Below, one piece after another: positions 50,901 to 58,572 of a DNA stretch of 64,000 nucleotides. Source of the stretch: Dyadobacter chenwenxiniae. GTDB taxonomy: Bacteria > Bacteroidota > Bacteroidia > Cytophagales > Spirosomataceae. The stretch's first letter is position 1. Every line of letters starts with the position of its first letter. The stretch is from positions 4,154,001 to 4,218,000 of the forward strand of contig NZ_CP094997.1 in assembly GCF_022869785.1 (NCBI RefSeq), given 5' to 3'. The position numbers and the translations under genes are program-made. The notes under the pieces were generated by a model. It was not told the DNA's origin. It was given only the letters and a program-made list of their open reading frames with translations, and made no database searches.

Positions 50901-51325
50901 TCATCTGTTTTTAATGTTACGGCTGATCCGGTGAATTTATTTTTATCAATCTGCTGAAAACCAGTCACAACCACATCCTGCAACCCAACGGCATCTTCGG
51001 CAAGCTCAACTGAAATGCTTTTTGCAGCTTTCACTTCTTTTGGCAAAAACCCGATCATTGTCACCACCAATGTCGCTCCATCAGGAACGCCTTGCAGCAA
51101 AAACTCTCCATTCTCATTGGTTACAGTCCCTTTTTGCGTGCCTTTAACACGAATGGTTGAGCCAATCAACTTCTCTCCGGTTGCGCTTTTAACAACACCT
51201 TTTACTTCAATATCTGCCAGAGATATCGTTGCCGAAAAAGCTGAAATAGAATTGGAAAAGAAAAGTAAAGTAACAAGCAAGAATGAAAGCCGACTCAGGC
51301 CACTGATCCGATAGAGAACATTCAT
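47969..51325 (-). CDS. SusC/RagA-family TonB-linked outer membrane protein
   Basis: A 1118-residue outer-membrane importer and first gene of a four-gene operon. Signal peptide at about 1-32, carboxypeptidase-regulatory-like domain at about 40-115 (VKGVVKSATGEKLIGSTIRVKG), plug at about 118-255 (MLEGRAAGVSVQNVSGTFGAAPKVRIRG, IETFDILKDAAAAALYGARAMNGVIVITTKKGK), then a long barrel ending in FTVALKLTL. It resembles RagA-type peptide importers in context: SusD-like, zinc metallopeptidase and DUF4302 genes follow in order. It would import oligopeptides with TonB energy; that substrate class is inferred from the operon. Confidence 0.95.
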   Translation of the reverse strand: MNVLYRISGLSRLSFLLVTLLFFSNSISAFSATISLADIEVKGVVKSATGEKLIGSTIRVKGTQKGTVTNENGEFLLQGVPDGATLVVTMIGFLPKEVKAAKSISVELAEDAVGLQDVVVTGFQQIDKNKFTGSAVTLKTDDVKIDGLPDVSRMLEGRAAGVSVQNVSGTFGAAPKVRIRGATSLNGDNKPLWVIDGVVQEDIVNISNDQLSSGDPTTLLGSAVAGLNPNDIETFDILKDAAAAALYGARAMNGVIVITTKKGKSGKPVITYSGNFSTQLTPSYRNFNIMNSAQQMSVLGELERKGYLTSSVLSKADYGVYGKYYNSLTGDDQGNFPIANTPEAKRDFLLRYAKVNTDWFDVLFKQNFIQEHSVSVSFGTDKSQSYVSTSYLDDNGWTIADKVKRYTLNFKNNYQLSDKVSLGLLTLASVRRQDAPGSLSRRSNPVEGKFDRDFDINPFSYALNTSRTLTAYDENGDLEFFRRNFAPFNIVSELANNRIKLNLADIKLQGNLSYKITDHITYDFLGALRYIQTGREHIITENSNMANAYRAADNSTIALANKYLYTDPDVPNAYPVVVLPSGGFYNRNEDQMLFYNVRNNLRFNQTFRERHAVDLLVGQEIKYTNRQNSNNTGYGFQYEQGGTPFVDYRILKQTIEANFPYYGMRMDYERFAAFYGSAGYTLDDKYNFTGYIRYDGSNGFGKSAIARWLPTYTVAGSWNFDREEFIKRFKWLSMGRLRASYGLSADTGPATNSAALFQSIITKRPYLDEKESAIQLTSLENTELTWEKLYSGNVGLDLGFFANRINLSVDGYIRNSFDLIDEIKTSGIGGQIFKVANYADMQSYGVDFSLDGVLFKNKDWDFRSRITVGYARTNITNVDNNPGIFDLVKAEGANVQGRPVRSLFSIKYNSLDPKTGVPIFLNETGEVSSDVYLQDQNISYLQYEGSVDPPITGGFNNTLTYKDLSLNVFLTYQAGNKIRLNPLYKSTFSDLDAMPREFLDRWVTAADQGSTNVPAISDQLQLQYLTGTYPYNIYNYSTERVAKGDFVRLKSVSLAYKVPLVIASKYGFKGASIQVSSINPWLIYADKKLKGQDPEFFNSGGVAQPIQKQFTVALKLTL

Positions 51326-51521
51326 ATAGAACTAAGTATAAGTCTAACGCAAATTAATGGGTTTCCGCCTGGACGGATTTAATTTATTAATATCTCAATA
51401 ATACGCAGAAAAACGGAACGATATGGAGGGGTGGCGCTAAACTTTCGGTACGCAATTAATAAAACATTTTGAACTTCAATTTATTGTGGCAAAATGGTGC
51501 GTTTTCAGGCTATTTTTTGTG

Positions 51522-52100
51522 TCAAACTTTTTTGTCTGTCAAAACAGAAGTGATCCGGTTCAGTTCGTCTACTTTCGAGGCAAAATCTCCCTTTAACATA
51601 TCCCGGACCGCTTTCAACTGCTCCATTGCCGTTTCAAGATTATCCGGCAAAGCTTCGCCGAGCACTTCTTTCAAACGCTTGGCAAGTGTCGGTGACATTC
51701 CGTTGGTTGAGATGGCAACTTTCAGATTGCCTTTCCTGACTACGGAAGACAAGTAAAAGTCACAGAGCGGAGGCGTATCGGCCACATTCACAAGCATATT
51801 CCTGGACCTTGCCACACTCGAAATCCTTGCATTCTCTTCCTTGTCATTGGTGGCGACGATGACGAGGTCTTTTGCAGTGAGATCCGCGTCTTCAAACTTG
51901 CGTTCAATTAAATTAATCCGTGAATTTTGACTTGCAATGTCCCTGATTTCCTGCCGAATCTCGGGCGAAACAAGTGATACTTTTGCCAGTGGAGAATTGT
52001 CGAGCACAGCGGTGATTTTTTCTAGACCGACATATCCGCCACCCACAATCAGCGTATGCAGGTTTTCGAGTTTCAGAAAGATGGGAAACAGATTGTTCAT
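51522..52100 (-). CDS. Precorrin-2 dehydrogenase / sirohydrochlorin ferrochelatase domain (siroheme synthase, Met8/CysG-N type)
   Basis: A 192-residue stand-alone siroheme synthase N-terminal module. The NAD-binding motif is LIVGGGYVGLEK near residues 17-28, and VADTPPLCDFYLSS near 105-118 holds the aspartate used in the Met8/CysG bifunctional site. GMSPTLAKRLKEVLG near 133-147 is also family standard. It turns precorrin-2 into siroheme for sulfite or nitrite reductases. The uroporphyrinogen methyltransferase domain of CysG is absent, so another gene must supply it. It is divergent from the ABC-F gene. Confidence 0.92.
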   Translation of the reverse strand: MNNLFPIFLKLENLHTLIVGGGYVGLEKITAVLDNSPLAKVSLVSPEIRQEIRDIASQNSRINLIERKFEDADLTAKDLVIVATNDKEENARISSVARSRNMLVNVADTPPLCDFYLSSVVRKGNLKVAISTNGMSPTLAKRLKEVLGEALPDNLETAMEQLKAVRDMLKGDFASKVDELNRITSVLTDKKV

Positions 52101-52105
52101 AATAT

Positions 52106-52113
52106 CAAATTTA
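52106..52113 (-). promoter_or_regulatory. -7 box adjoining the siroheme synthase start
   Basis: The minus strand reads TAAATTTG, a perfect TAnnTTTG match ending 5 nt before the ATG. A -33 element at normal spacing is not clear. Confidence 0.35.
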
Positions 52114-52174
52114 CATTAAATCTGACAATTACCGGGTTATGCTCCGGCTTTTATAACTATTCCAACAATTACAC

Positions 52175-52206
52175 TTTTTCTATCTCCTTCTTTCGCCGTA
52201 CCTTTG
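52175..52206 (+). promoter_or_regulatory. Promoter adjoining the ABC-F start
   Basis: TTTT at 52175-52178, 20 nt, then perfect TACCTTTG at 52199-52206. The ATG follows at 52211, so the predicted start site falls at or next to the start codon and the mRNA would be leaderless. Confidence 0.5.
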
Positions 52207-52210
52207 CGTC

Positions 52211-54166
52211 ATGATCGCGATTACGAACCTCAGTTACTTTCTTGGCGACCGGGCACTTTACGACAGTGCTTCGCTGCATATTAAGCCAAAACAAAAAATC
52301 GGCCTTATTGGCTTAAACGGCACAGGAAAGTCTACACTGCTTAGAATGATAAACGGTGAATTTCAGCCGGACGGCGGAAATATTTCCAAAGCTGGAGACT
52401 GCACCATTGGTTTCCTGAACCAGGATTTGCTTTCCTACCAGAGTGATGATTCCATATTGTCGGTGGCGATGCAGGCCTTCGAACGGCAAAATGTGTTGCA
52501 GGTCCAGATGGATAAAATCCTGCACGATATGGAGCACAATTATACGGATGCATTGGTGGATAGGTTGGCGCGCGTTCAGGAAGAGTTTGAGGCTTTGGAT
52601 GGTTATACCATTCAATCCAAAGCCGAAGCGATTCTCGAAGGATTGGGATTTGTTACCGACGATTTGCACCGACCGTTAAGATTATTTTCCGGAGGTTGGA
52701 GAATGCGGGTAATGCTGGCAAAATTGCTTTTGCAAAAACCATCACTGCTTATGCTCGATGAGCCTACCAACCACTTGGACTTACCTTCTATTCAGTGGGT
52801 TGAAAAATATGTGCAGAGTTATGAAGGCGCTGTAATTGTGGTTTCTCACGATAGACAATTCCTTGATAACACCATTGATACGACGGTGGAAGTTGCTAAT
52901 GGAAAGCTGAATTATTATGCTGGAAATTACTCCTACTATATGGAGGAAAAAGAGGAACGCAATGAAATCCAACGCGGCGCTTATGAAAACCAGCAAGCCA
53001 AGATTCGCCAGACCGAGCGTTTCATTGAGCGTTTTAAGGCCAAAGCAACAAAATCCCGTCAAGTTCAAAGCCGTGTAAAGGCGTTGGATAGAATGGATGT
53101 TGTGGATCAGGTGATTGATGAAAATGCAAAGGTCCATTTCCGTTTCCAATTTACGACACAGCCCGGAAGACACGTTTTCCAATTGGAAGATGCATCCAAA
53201 GCTTACGGTGAAAAGGTCATTCTTGACAGCACCAACATTAGCATGGAACGCGGCGATAAAATCGCATTAATCGGAGCAAACGGACGCGGAAAATCAACCG
53301 TTTTGCGCGTTGTCGCTGGAACAGAGCCTATTGAAGGGAAAAGAAGATTAGGACATAATGTTTCTTTCACATTTTATGCTCAGCACCAGCTGGAATCGCT
53401 GAATGTGAATCATAACCTGATTGAAGAGCTGAAATATGCGAATCCAAACAAGACGGAAACTGAATTACGGACTGTTCTAGGATGCTTTCTTTTCACGGGA
53501 GATGATGTTTTCAAGAAGATCAAAGTCCTTTCGGGAGGTGAGAAATCGCGGGTGGCGCTTGCCAAAGTTCTGCTTTCACAAGCCAACTTCCTGCTACTCG
53601 ATGAGCCTACCAACCACTTGGACATGCAATCGGTGAACATTCTGATCCAGGCTTTGCAGCAATATGAAGGCAGTTACATTGTCGTTTCCCACGATAGATA
53701 TTTTGTCGAGAACATTGCCAACAAGATCTGGTACATTGAAGATCACGAGATCAAGCAATATCCTGGAACCTATCATGAATACGAGACTTGGGTTGAAGAA
53801 CGTGGTTTGCAATCGGCTGTAAGTGATAAAGCAACTGTGAGCAGCGCGCCTCCGCAAAAAGCTTCTCAGCAGCCTGCTTCCAATGGCAATGCTTCTAAAA
53901 ATAACGGTAAGCCCGTTTCCAATGAAGATTCTCAAAAAATAAAGAAAGCGCAGAAGCAGATTGAGGAGCTTGAAGCGACCATTAACAACCTGGAAATTAA
54001 GAAAACGGAGACGGAGGTGAAGCTAGCAAATCCAGAGATTTACAATGATTCAAAAGCACTCGCTGATTTGAATCGCTTTTACGCAGACATTAAGCAGAAG
54101 CTGGACGACAGCACGCAGACTTGGGAGAATTTGATGCTGGAAGTGGATACGCTGGCTGGGAAGTAA
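52211..54166 (+). CDS. ABC-F family ATPase (Uup/EttA-like)
   Basis: A 651-residue soluble protein with two ABC domains and no membrane segments. Domain 1 has Walker A GLNGTGKST at residues 34-42, signature LFSGGWRMRV and Walker B LLMLDEPTNHLD. The inter-domain P-site linker with NEIQRGAYENQQAKIRQTERFIERF lies at about 256-280. Domain 2 has GANGRGKST, VLSGGEKSRVALAK and FLLLDEPTNHLD. The C-terminal 90 residues form a charged coiled coil (QKQIEELEATINNLEIKK), as in Uup. ABC-F proteins act on the ribosome; a translation-rescue or assembly role is expected rather than transport. Confidence 0.93.
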   Translation: MIAITNLSYFLGDRALYDSASLHIKPKQKIGLIGLNGTGKSTLLRMINGEFQPDGGNISKAGDCTIGFLNQDLLSYQSDDSILSVAMQAFERQNVLQVQMDKILHDMEHNYTDALVDRLARVQEEFEALDGYTIQSKAEAILEGLGFVTDDLHRPLRLFSGGWRMRVMLAKLLLQKPSLLMLDEPTNHLDLPSIQWVEKYVQSYEGAVIVVSHDRQFLDNTIDTTVEVANGKLNYYAGNYSYYMEEKEERNEIQRGAYENQQAKIRQTERFIERFKAKATKSRQVQSRVKALDRMDVVDQVIDENAKVHFRFQFTTQPGRHVFQLEDASKAYGEKVILDSTNISMERGDKIALIGANGRGKSTVLRVVAGTEPIEGKRRLGHNVSFTFYAQHQLESLNVNHNLIEELKYANPNKTETELRTVLGCFLFTGDDVFKKIKVLSGGEKSRVALAKVLLSQANFLLLDEPTNHLDMQSVNILIQALQQYEGSYIVVSHDRYFVENIANKIWYIEDHEIKQYPGTYHEYETWVEERGLQSAVSDKATVSSAPPQKASQQPASNGNASKNNGKPVSNEDSQKIKKAQKQIEELEATINNLEIKKTETEVKLANPEIYNDSKALADLNRFYADIKQKLDDSTQTWENLMLEVDTLAGK

Positions 54167-54172
54167 TTTCAT

Positions 54173-54230
54173 GTATAGGGCAGAAAAAAAGGGAAAATCA
54201 GCCGATTTCCCCTTTTTTTCTGCCCTATAC
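54173..54230. terminator. Long bidirectional terminator
   Basis: Arms of about 26 nt with a single mismatch, beginning GTATAGGGCAGAAAAAAAGG, pair around a short loop; A7 and T7 runs lie within the arms. It separates the ABC-F gene from the convergent Uma2 gene and ends 3 nt before the latter's stop codon. Confidence 0.85.
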
Positions 54231-54233
54231 CAT

Positions 54234-54812
54234 CTAAACTAAACCGTTTGTTTGTGCATAGATATCACTTAACTTCAATTGCGCATTGATGCTTGTCAAT
54301 GAGATTTGTTCTTCGATGTTATTTATCTCTGAGACAAATGTCCAGCTCCCGTCCTCATTCTTTCGAAAAACCTCCACTGAAACGGATAGAGAGTCAACAA
54401 GAATGTATTCCCTTAATGTTGAGATCGATCGGTAAAGACGGAATTTGTTGCCCCTATCATAAGAAGCTGTCGTTTTAGAGAGCACTTCAATAATTACGGA
54501 CGGATTAATGAGCGTATCCTTATCGATTTCCGAAAATTCCGGCTTTCCACAAACTATCAGCAAATCGGGATAAGTGTAAAGATCATTTTGCGGAATGTGC
54601 AGGCGCATATCGCTTGAAAAGCTCTGACAAGATTTACCTTTTAAAGCAATATAACATTCTCCTGAAAGGTTTTCTAGAATCCGATTGTGATTTGGACTCG
54701 CCCCAGCCATCGCAAATATTTCCCCTTGGTAATATTCACTTTTGTACTCGGCTTCCCTTTCCAGTTCGAGATATTCTTTTTCTGAATACATTGTGATAGT
54801 CTGTGCAGTCAT
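54234..54812 (-). CDS. Uma2-family (DUF820) putative restriction endonuclease-like protein
   Basis: A 192-residue PD-(D/E)XK-fold protein. Family motifs are visible: YLELEREAEYKSEYYQGEIFAMAGASPNHNRILENL near residues 14-49, TYPDLLIVCGKPEF near 97-110 and NPSVIIEVLSKTTASYDRGNKFRLYRSISTLREYILVD near 123-160, which together carry the Asp and Glu-x-Leu residues of the nuclease site. Uma2 proteins are abundant in cyanobacteria and Bacteroidota, mostly without known function. No cognate methylase is adjacent, so an isolated or mobile-element-derived nuclease is likely. Confidence 0.9.
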   Translation of the reverse strand: MTAQTITMYSEKEYLELEREAEYKSEYYQGEIFAMAGASPNHNRILENLSGECYIALKGKSCQSFSSDMRLHIPQNDLYTYPDLLIVCGKPEFSEIDKDTLINPSVIIEVLSKTTASYDRGNKFRLYRSISTLREYILVDSLSVSVEVFRKNEDGSWTFVSEINNIEEQISLTSINAQLKLSDIYAQTNGLV

Positions 54813-54916
54813 TTAGATTATGTAAATTAAAAAATTGTTGGTAACACGCAAAACACGTTTCCCTATTCAGACGTACCTTACATTAAAAAGTCACGTTGTT
54901 ATTTCAAAGATTTATC

Positions 54917-56203
54917 ATGAGGTCGATTTCGCTTTTTTTGTGGTTAATGCTGATTTGGATCAATGCGAATGCGCAATCGCAGAATATCCGGCTGGAAGAT
55001 TACATATATAATGATAAGATAAAGACGGTTTTGCTTTATCCAGCGCTGGAAGATCCCGAGAACCCGACACGTTTGCTGACGCCAGCTGTTAAGCCCTTAT
55101 CAAGCCCTTCGCCACTTGTTTTAGAGTTTGATGATCTTGCAGGTCAGTTTGAAGGTTACCGCGCCAAGATTATTCATTGCAATATGGATTGGACCAAATC
55201 GAACCTGAATGACATTGAGTTTACGTTTGAGTTCAACGAATATCCGATCAATGATTATCAGCAATCATTCAGCACGAAGGTCCCGTATTTTCATTATAAA
55301 CTTGAACTGCCTAAGCTGAAATTGTCTGGCAATTATGTAATCTATGTTTATTCTGAAAGAGACAGAAAACCCATTCTGAGCCGGAGATTTATGCTTTATG
55401 AATCCCGCGTCAGCATTGATGCAAAAGCACGCTTTTCACAAGGAATACAGCAGCAATATTCCGATCAGCAGATTGATTTTGTGGTTAATTATAAAGGCTA
55501 TCCACTTAATGCGCCGCAAACGGACCTGAAAGTTGTCCTGCGGAAAAACTTTCGGTTCAATGAAACAAGATCCGGTTTTAAGCCAACCAATGTGCGACCA
55601 TTTGACCAGATTCTGGAATACACATTTTTCGACCTCGAAAACACATTTCCCGGCGGAAACGAATTTCGTTATTTCGACAGCCGAAGCTTGACTGGAAGAG
55701 GTTATGGCGTTAATGAGATCGAGCGCTCCGATAATTACACACGCTTGATGTTGTTTCCTGACAAATCCCGTGCTGGCAATGCATACATTCAAATGGATGA
55801 TTTTAACGGCCAATACATTGTCGATCAGCGGGAATCGGGCCGGGGAAGCGTGGAAGCAGACTACACGCCCGTGCTTTTTACATTAAAAACAGAACAAGAT
55901 CCCGAGACGACATTTTATGTAAATGGCGCATTCAATTTATGGCAGCTTGGCGATGCAAATAAAATGACCTACAACATTGCAACGAATGCTTACGAAGTCG
56001 AAATGATGATCAAGCAGGGCGTTATTAATTATAACTACGCAATGCTCAAAAATGGGGAGAAAAAGGCCGATGAAGGTTTCGTGGAGGGCAATTACGGAGC
56101 AACGGAAAATGATTATGATATTTTGATCTACCATCGTCCGCAGGCTGGCAGAGCGGATCTTTTAATTGGTTACCGCACTGTAGAATGGAATCGAAGACGT
56201 TAA
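54917..56203 (+). CDS. Type IX secretion system Plug protein (DUF5103)
   Basis: A 428-residue exported protein of the DUF5103 family, identified as the T9SS Plug that seals the periplasmic side of the SprA translocon. Family segments: IRLEDYIYNDKIKTVLLYP near residue 24, CNMDWTKSNLNDIEFTFEFNEYPINDYQQS near 90-118, and DNYTRLMLFPDKSRAGNAYIQMDDFNG near 275-301. A final early-set-like domain includes FYVNGAFNLWQLGDANKMTYN. I use the ATG at 54917 with its signal peptide rather than a TTG at 54896. It links this window to the T9SS, which should export the FG-GAP protein encoded 27 kb away. Confidence 0.9.
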   Translation: MRSISLFLWLMLIWINANAQSQNIRLEDYIYNDKIKTVLLYPALEDPENPTRLLTPAVKPLSSPSPLVLEFDDLAGQFEGYRAKIIHCNMDWTKSNLNDIEFTFEFNEYPINDYQQSFSTKVPYFHYKLELPKLKLSGNYVIYVYSERDRKPILSRRFMLYESRVSIDAKARFSQGIQQQYSDQQIDFVVNYKGYPLNAPQTDLKVVLRKNFRFNETRSGFKPTNVRPFDQILEYTFFDLENTFPGGNEFRYFDSRSLTGRGYGVNEIERSDNYTRLMLFPDKSRAGNAYIQMDDFNGQYIVDQRESGRGSVEADYTPVLFTLKTEQDPETTFYVNGAFNLWQLGDANKMTYNIATNAYEVEMMIKQGVINYNYAMLKNGEKKADEGFVEGNYGATENDYDILIYHRPQAGRADLLIGYRTVEWNRRR

Positions 56204-56212
56204 CAGGCGCAT

Positions 56213-56244
56213 AAAAAAAGGAGCGACCGTTTTGGCCGCTCCTT
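56213..56244. terminator. Terminator between Plug and ychF
   Basis: AAGGAGCGGCC and GGTCGCTCCTT pair on the minus strand, followed by seven T, terminating ychF; the same stem lies 10 nt after the Plug stop codon. Confidence 0.9.
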
Positions 56245-56262
56245 AATTCGCGCAAATCTTTT

Positions 56263-57363
56263 TTATACATTAAAACGGAAGTGCATAATGTCACCATCCG
56301 CCACGACATATTCTTTTCCTTCCACAGCCATTTTGCCCACTTCTTTCACGCCAGCTTCTGTTTTATATTGCTCGTAATCAGCAATTTTAATCACTTCTGC
56401 ACGGATAAAGCCCTTTTCAAAATCACTGTGAATCACGCCTGCGGCTTGCGGTGCTTTCCAGCCTTTCTCTATAGTCCAGGCTCTTACTTCTTTCACACCA
56501 GCAGTGAAATAAGTAATCAGATTCAGCAGCGAATAAGACGCTTTGATCAACTTGCTTAAACCAGATTCCTTCAAGCCATATTCTCCCAGGAACATTTCAT
56601 GCTCTTCCGGGTCTTCAATTTCTGAAATCTGCGATTCAATAGCCGCACAAAGCACAATCACATCCGCGCCTTCGTGTTTTACAGCCTCACGCAATTTTTC
56701 CGAATATTCGTTGCCGGTAAGCATTGAATCTTCGTCTACATTGGCAACATAAAGAACTGGTTTTGCAGTAAGCAATTGCAAATCGCCGATCACTGCTTCT
56801 TTCGTTTCTTCATCAATTACGACGCTGCGGGCATTTTTACCTTCTTCCAGCGTCGATTTATATTTTTTCAACCATTCCAGTTCTGCTTTCGCTTTTGCAT
56901 CACCGGCCCGGGCTCCTTTTTCTGTTTTCTGAATTTTCTTCTCAACAGATTCAAGATCCTTCATTTGAAGCTCAATGTCAATGATTTCCTTATCAAAAAC
57001 GGGATCAACACGACCTTCCACGTGTACAACATTCTCATCCTGAAAACATCTTACGACGTGCACAATGGCATCAACCTCACGAATGTTAGCAAGAAACTTA
57101 TTCCCAAGACCCGCGCCCTGGCTAGCGCCTTTTACAAGTCCGGCAATGTCAACGAATTCTATAATTGTTGGTATAACTTTCTGAGGACTTACCAATTTTG
57201 TCAAGATATCCAAACGTTCATCCGGCACGGTTACCACGCCTACGTTTGGTTCTATAGTACAAAAAGGATAATTGGCAGCTTCGGCTTTACCGGTTGAAAT
57301 AGCATTAAAAAGAGTGGATTTCCCTACGTTCGGCAATCCCACGATCCCACATTGAAGACTCAT
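56263..57363 (-). CDS. ychF: Redox-regulated ATPase YchF (OLA1 family)
   Basis: A 366-residue Obg-family P-loop ATPase. G1 is GLPNVGKST at residues 9-17, G3 region VDIAGLVKGASQGAGLGNKFL near 71-91, and the altered G4 motif (VLYVANVDED) explains the ATP preference known for this family. A coiled-coil insertion and C-terminal TGS domain (ending VKEVGKMAVEGKEYVVADGDIMHFRFNV) are present. It binds ribosomes and influences stress responses in other bacteria. pth, a usual neighbour in proteobacteria, is absent. A possible -7 box lies at 57444-57451. Confidence 0.96.
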   Translation of the reverse strand: MSLQCGIVGLPNVGKSTLFNAISTGKAEAANYPFCTIEPNVGVVTVPDERLDILTKLVSPQKVIPTIIEFVDIAGLVKGASQGAGLGNKFLANIREVDAIVHVVRCFQDENVVHVEGRVDPVFDKEIIDIELQMKDLESVEKKIQKTEKGARAGDAKAKAELEWLKKYKSTLEEGKNARSVVIDEETKEAVIGDLQLLTAKPVLYVANVDEDSMLTGNEYSEKLREAVKHEGADVIVLCAAIESQISEIEDPEEHEMFLGEYGLKESGLSKLIKASYSLLNLITYFTAGVKEVRAWTIEKGWKAPQAAGVIHSDFEKGFIRAEVIKIADYEQYKTEAGVKEVGKMAVEGKEYVVADGDIMHFRFNV

Positions 57364-57473
57364 GTTATAATATATGCAGTTAAAAGCAGGTAGTTTTCAA
57401 TGCAACAGTGCAAAGAACTCCTGTCTGCCAGATGATAATTTTGCAAAATTACCACTTAGCGAGTAGAAAAACC

Positions 57474-57506
57474 AAAAGCCTTCGTAATTGATTGCGAAGG
57501 CTTTTT
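57474..57506. terminator. Intrinsic terminator after the DUF3276 gene
   Basis: AAAAGCCTTCG and CGAAGGCTTTTT arms surround a 10-nt loop. It sits just after the stop codon of the minus-strand DUF3276 gene and has A and T runs on both sides. Confidence 0.88.
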
Positions 57507-57522
57507 CATTCTTTTAATTTTT

Positions 57523-57843
57523 TTAATCCCACTTAAGGTCCGACTCACCAACTACGTCCACCTCATCGGCCTTGGTTTCGAACTGAGAAAAGTCAACTTC
57601 CGGCATCAATTCTGTTTTCACGTGATCCACGGCATCCTTCAAAGCATCAACGAACTTATCAAAATCTTCTTTGTACAAAAACATCTTGTGCTTTTCGTAC
57701 GTAAACCCGTCTCCCTGCGGATGACGACGGCTTTCTGTGATGGTAAGATAATAATCGTTGGATCGCGTCGAGCGAACATCGAAGAAGTAAGTCCTTTTTC
57801 CTGCCCTGACCCTTTTGGAGTAGATTTGCTCTCTGTCTTCCAC
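57523..57843 (-). CDS. PUR-alpha-like DUF3276 nucleic-acid-binding protein
   Basis: A 106-residue protein of the DUF3276 family, which has the PUR-alpha single-stranded nucleic-acid-binding fold. The conserved core REQIYSKRVRAGKRTYFFDVRSTRSNDYYLTITESRR is at about 4-40 and YEKHKMFLYKEDFDKFVDALKDAVDHV at about 49-75. I place the start at the GTG of 57841-57843 (giving MEDREQIYSKRV) because family members begin just before this core; an upstream TTG at 57870 would add nine poor residues. It is monocistronic. A general RNA or DNA chaperone role is inferred from the fold. Confidence 0.85.
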   Translation of the reverse strand: MEDREQIYSKRVRAGKRTYFFDVRSTRSNDYYLTITESRRHPQGDGFTYEKHKMFLYKEDFDKFVDALKDAVDHVKTELMPEVDFSQFETKADEVDVVGESDLKWD

Positions 57844-57980
57844 TATGTTAAGTTTTAAATAGGTTTTCAAACGCTAAAATATAAAGTTTATTGCTGCTAA
57901 CAAAAAATCGGAGACATATTAGCAATTTGTTAGTATTGACTAGTACATTTTTCATGCGGCCTATCACTTTAACATTTAAA

Positions 57981-58014
57981 ATTGCTCTTTTCTGGAAAGT
58001 TTTTATTAGCTTTG
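57981..58014 (+). promoter_or_regulatory. Promoter for the rlpA-DUF58 unit
   Basis: ATTG at 57981-57984, 22 nt, then a perfect TAGCTTTG at 58007-58014. The start codon at 58108 implies a leader near 90 nt. Confidence 0.55.
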
Positions 58015-58107
58015 AAATTCTTGGGTTTCCAATTTTTGAGAAACTACCAAATAAACAGTAAGGAATAAGGAGTTTTGCCTTATTATGTTTCACCTAAAAC
58101 CAGAGAT

Positions 58108-58560
58108 ATGACTTATAATCGTATTCTGATTCTCATCCTGTTGGCATTCGCTTCCGCACCAGCAGCTTTCGCACAAGTTAAGCTGGGCAAAACTGAAACC
58201 GGTCACGCATCCTATTACGCAACCAGGTTCAACGGCAAGAAAACCTCCTTCGGAGAGGTGCACAAAAGCACAGAATTGTCCGCCGCTCACAGAAGTTACC
58301 CGCTTAACACGATGCTCGAAGTAACGAATTTGGAAAACGATGAAAAAGTGATAGTTAGAGTGAACGACCGGGGACCTTTTGCCAAAAACAGACTCGTCGA
58401 TCTTAGTAATGAAGCTGCCCGATTGCTTGGCATTATTGCAAAAGGTGTCGCCAACGTTTCCATTCGCGTTGTGGGCATGGAAGGAATGGTTCTTCTGGAC
58501 CCCAATGAACAAATTGACGCCAAATCCGGTAAAGTAGTCGCTATGCGCGACAACAGATAA
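58108..58560 (+). CDS. RlpA-family double-psi beta-barrel protein
   Basis: A 150-residue exported protein. The signal (MTYNRILILILLAFASAPAAFAQ) is followed by a DPBB domain: TGHASYYATRFNGKKTSFGEVHKSTELSAAHRSYPLNTMLEVTN and IVRVNDRGPFAKNRLVDLSNEAARLLG. It keeps the catalytic Asp of the VNDRGPF motif seen in RlpA lytic transglycosylases. There is no SPOR domain, so it is the short form. Septal peptidoglycan cleavage is expected from the family but not shown. I use the ATG at 58108 because the signal peptide starts there. The DUF58 gene follows 12 nt later. Confidence 0.9.
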   Translation: MTYNRILILILLAFASAPAAFAQVKLGKTETGHASYYATRFNGKKTSFGEVHKSTELSAAHRSYPLNTMLEVTNLENDEKVIVRVNDRGPFAKNRLVDLSNEAARLLGIIAKGVANVSIRVVGMEGMVLLDPNEQIDAKSGKVVAMRDNR

Positions 58561-58572
58561 CGAAATTTCAGA

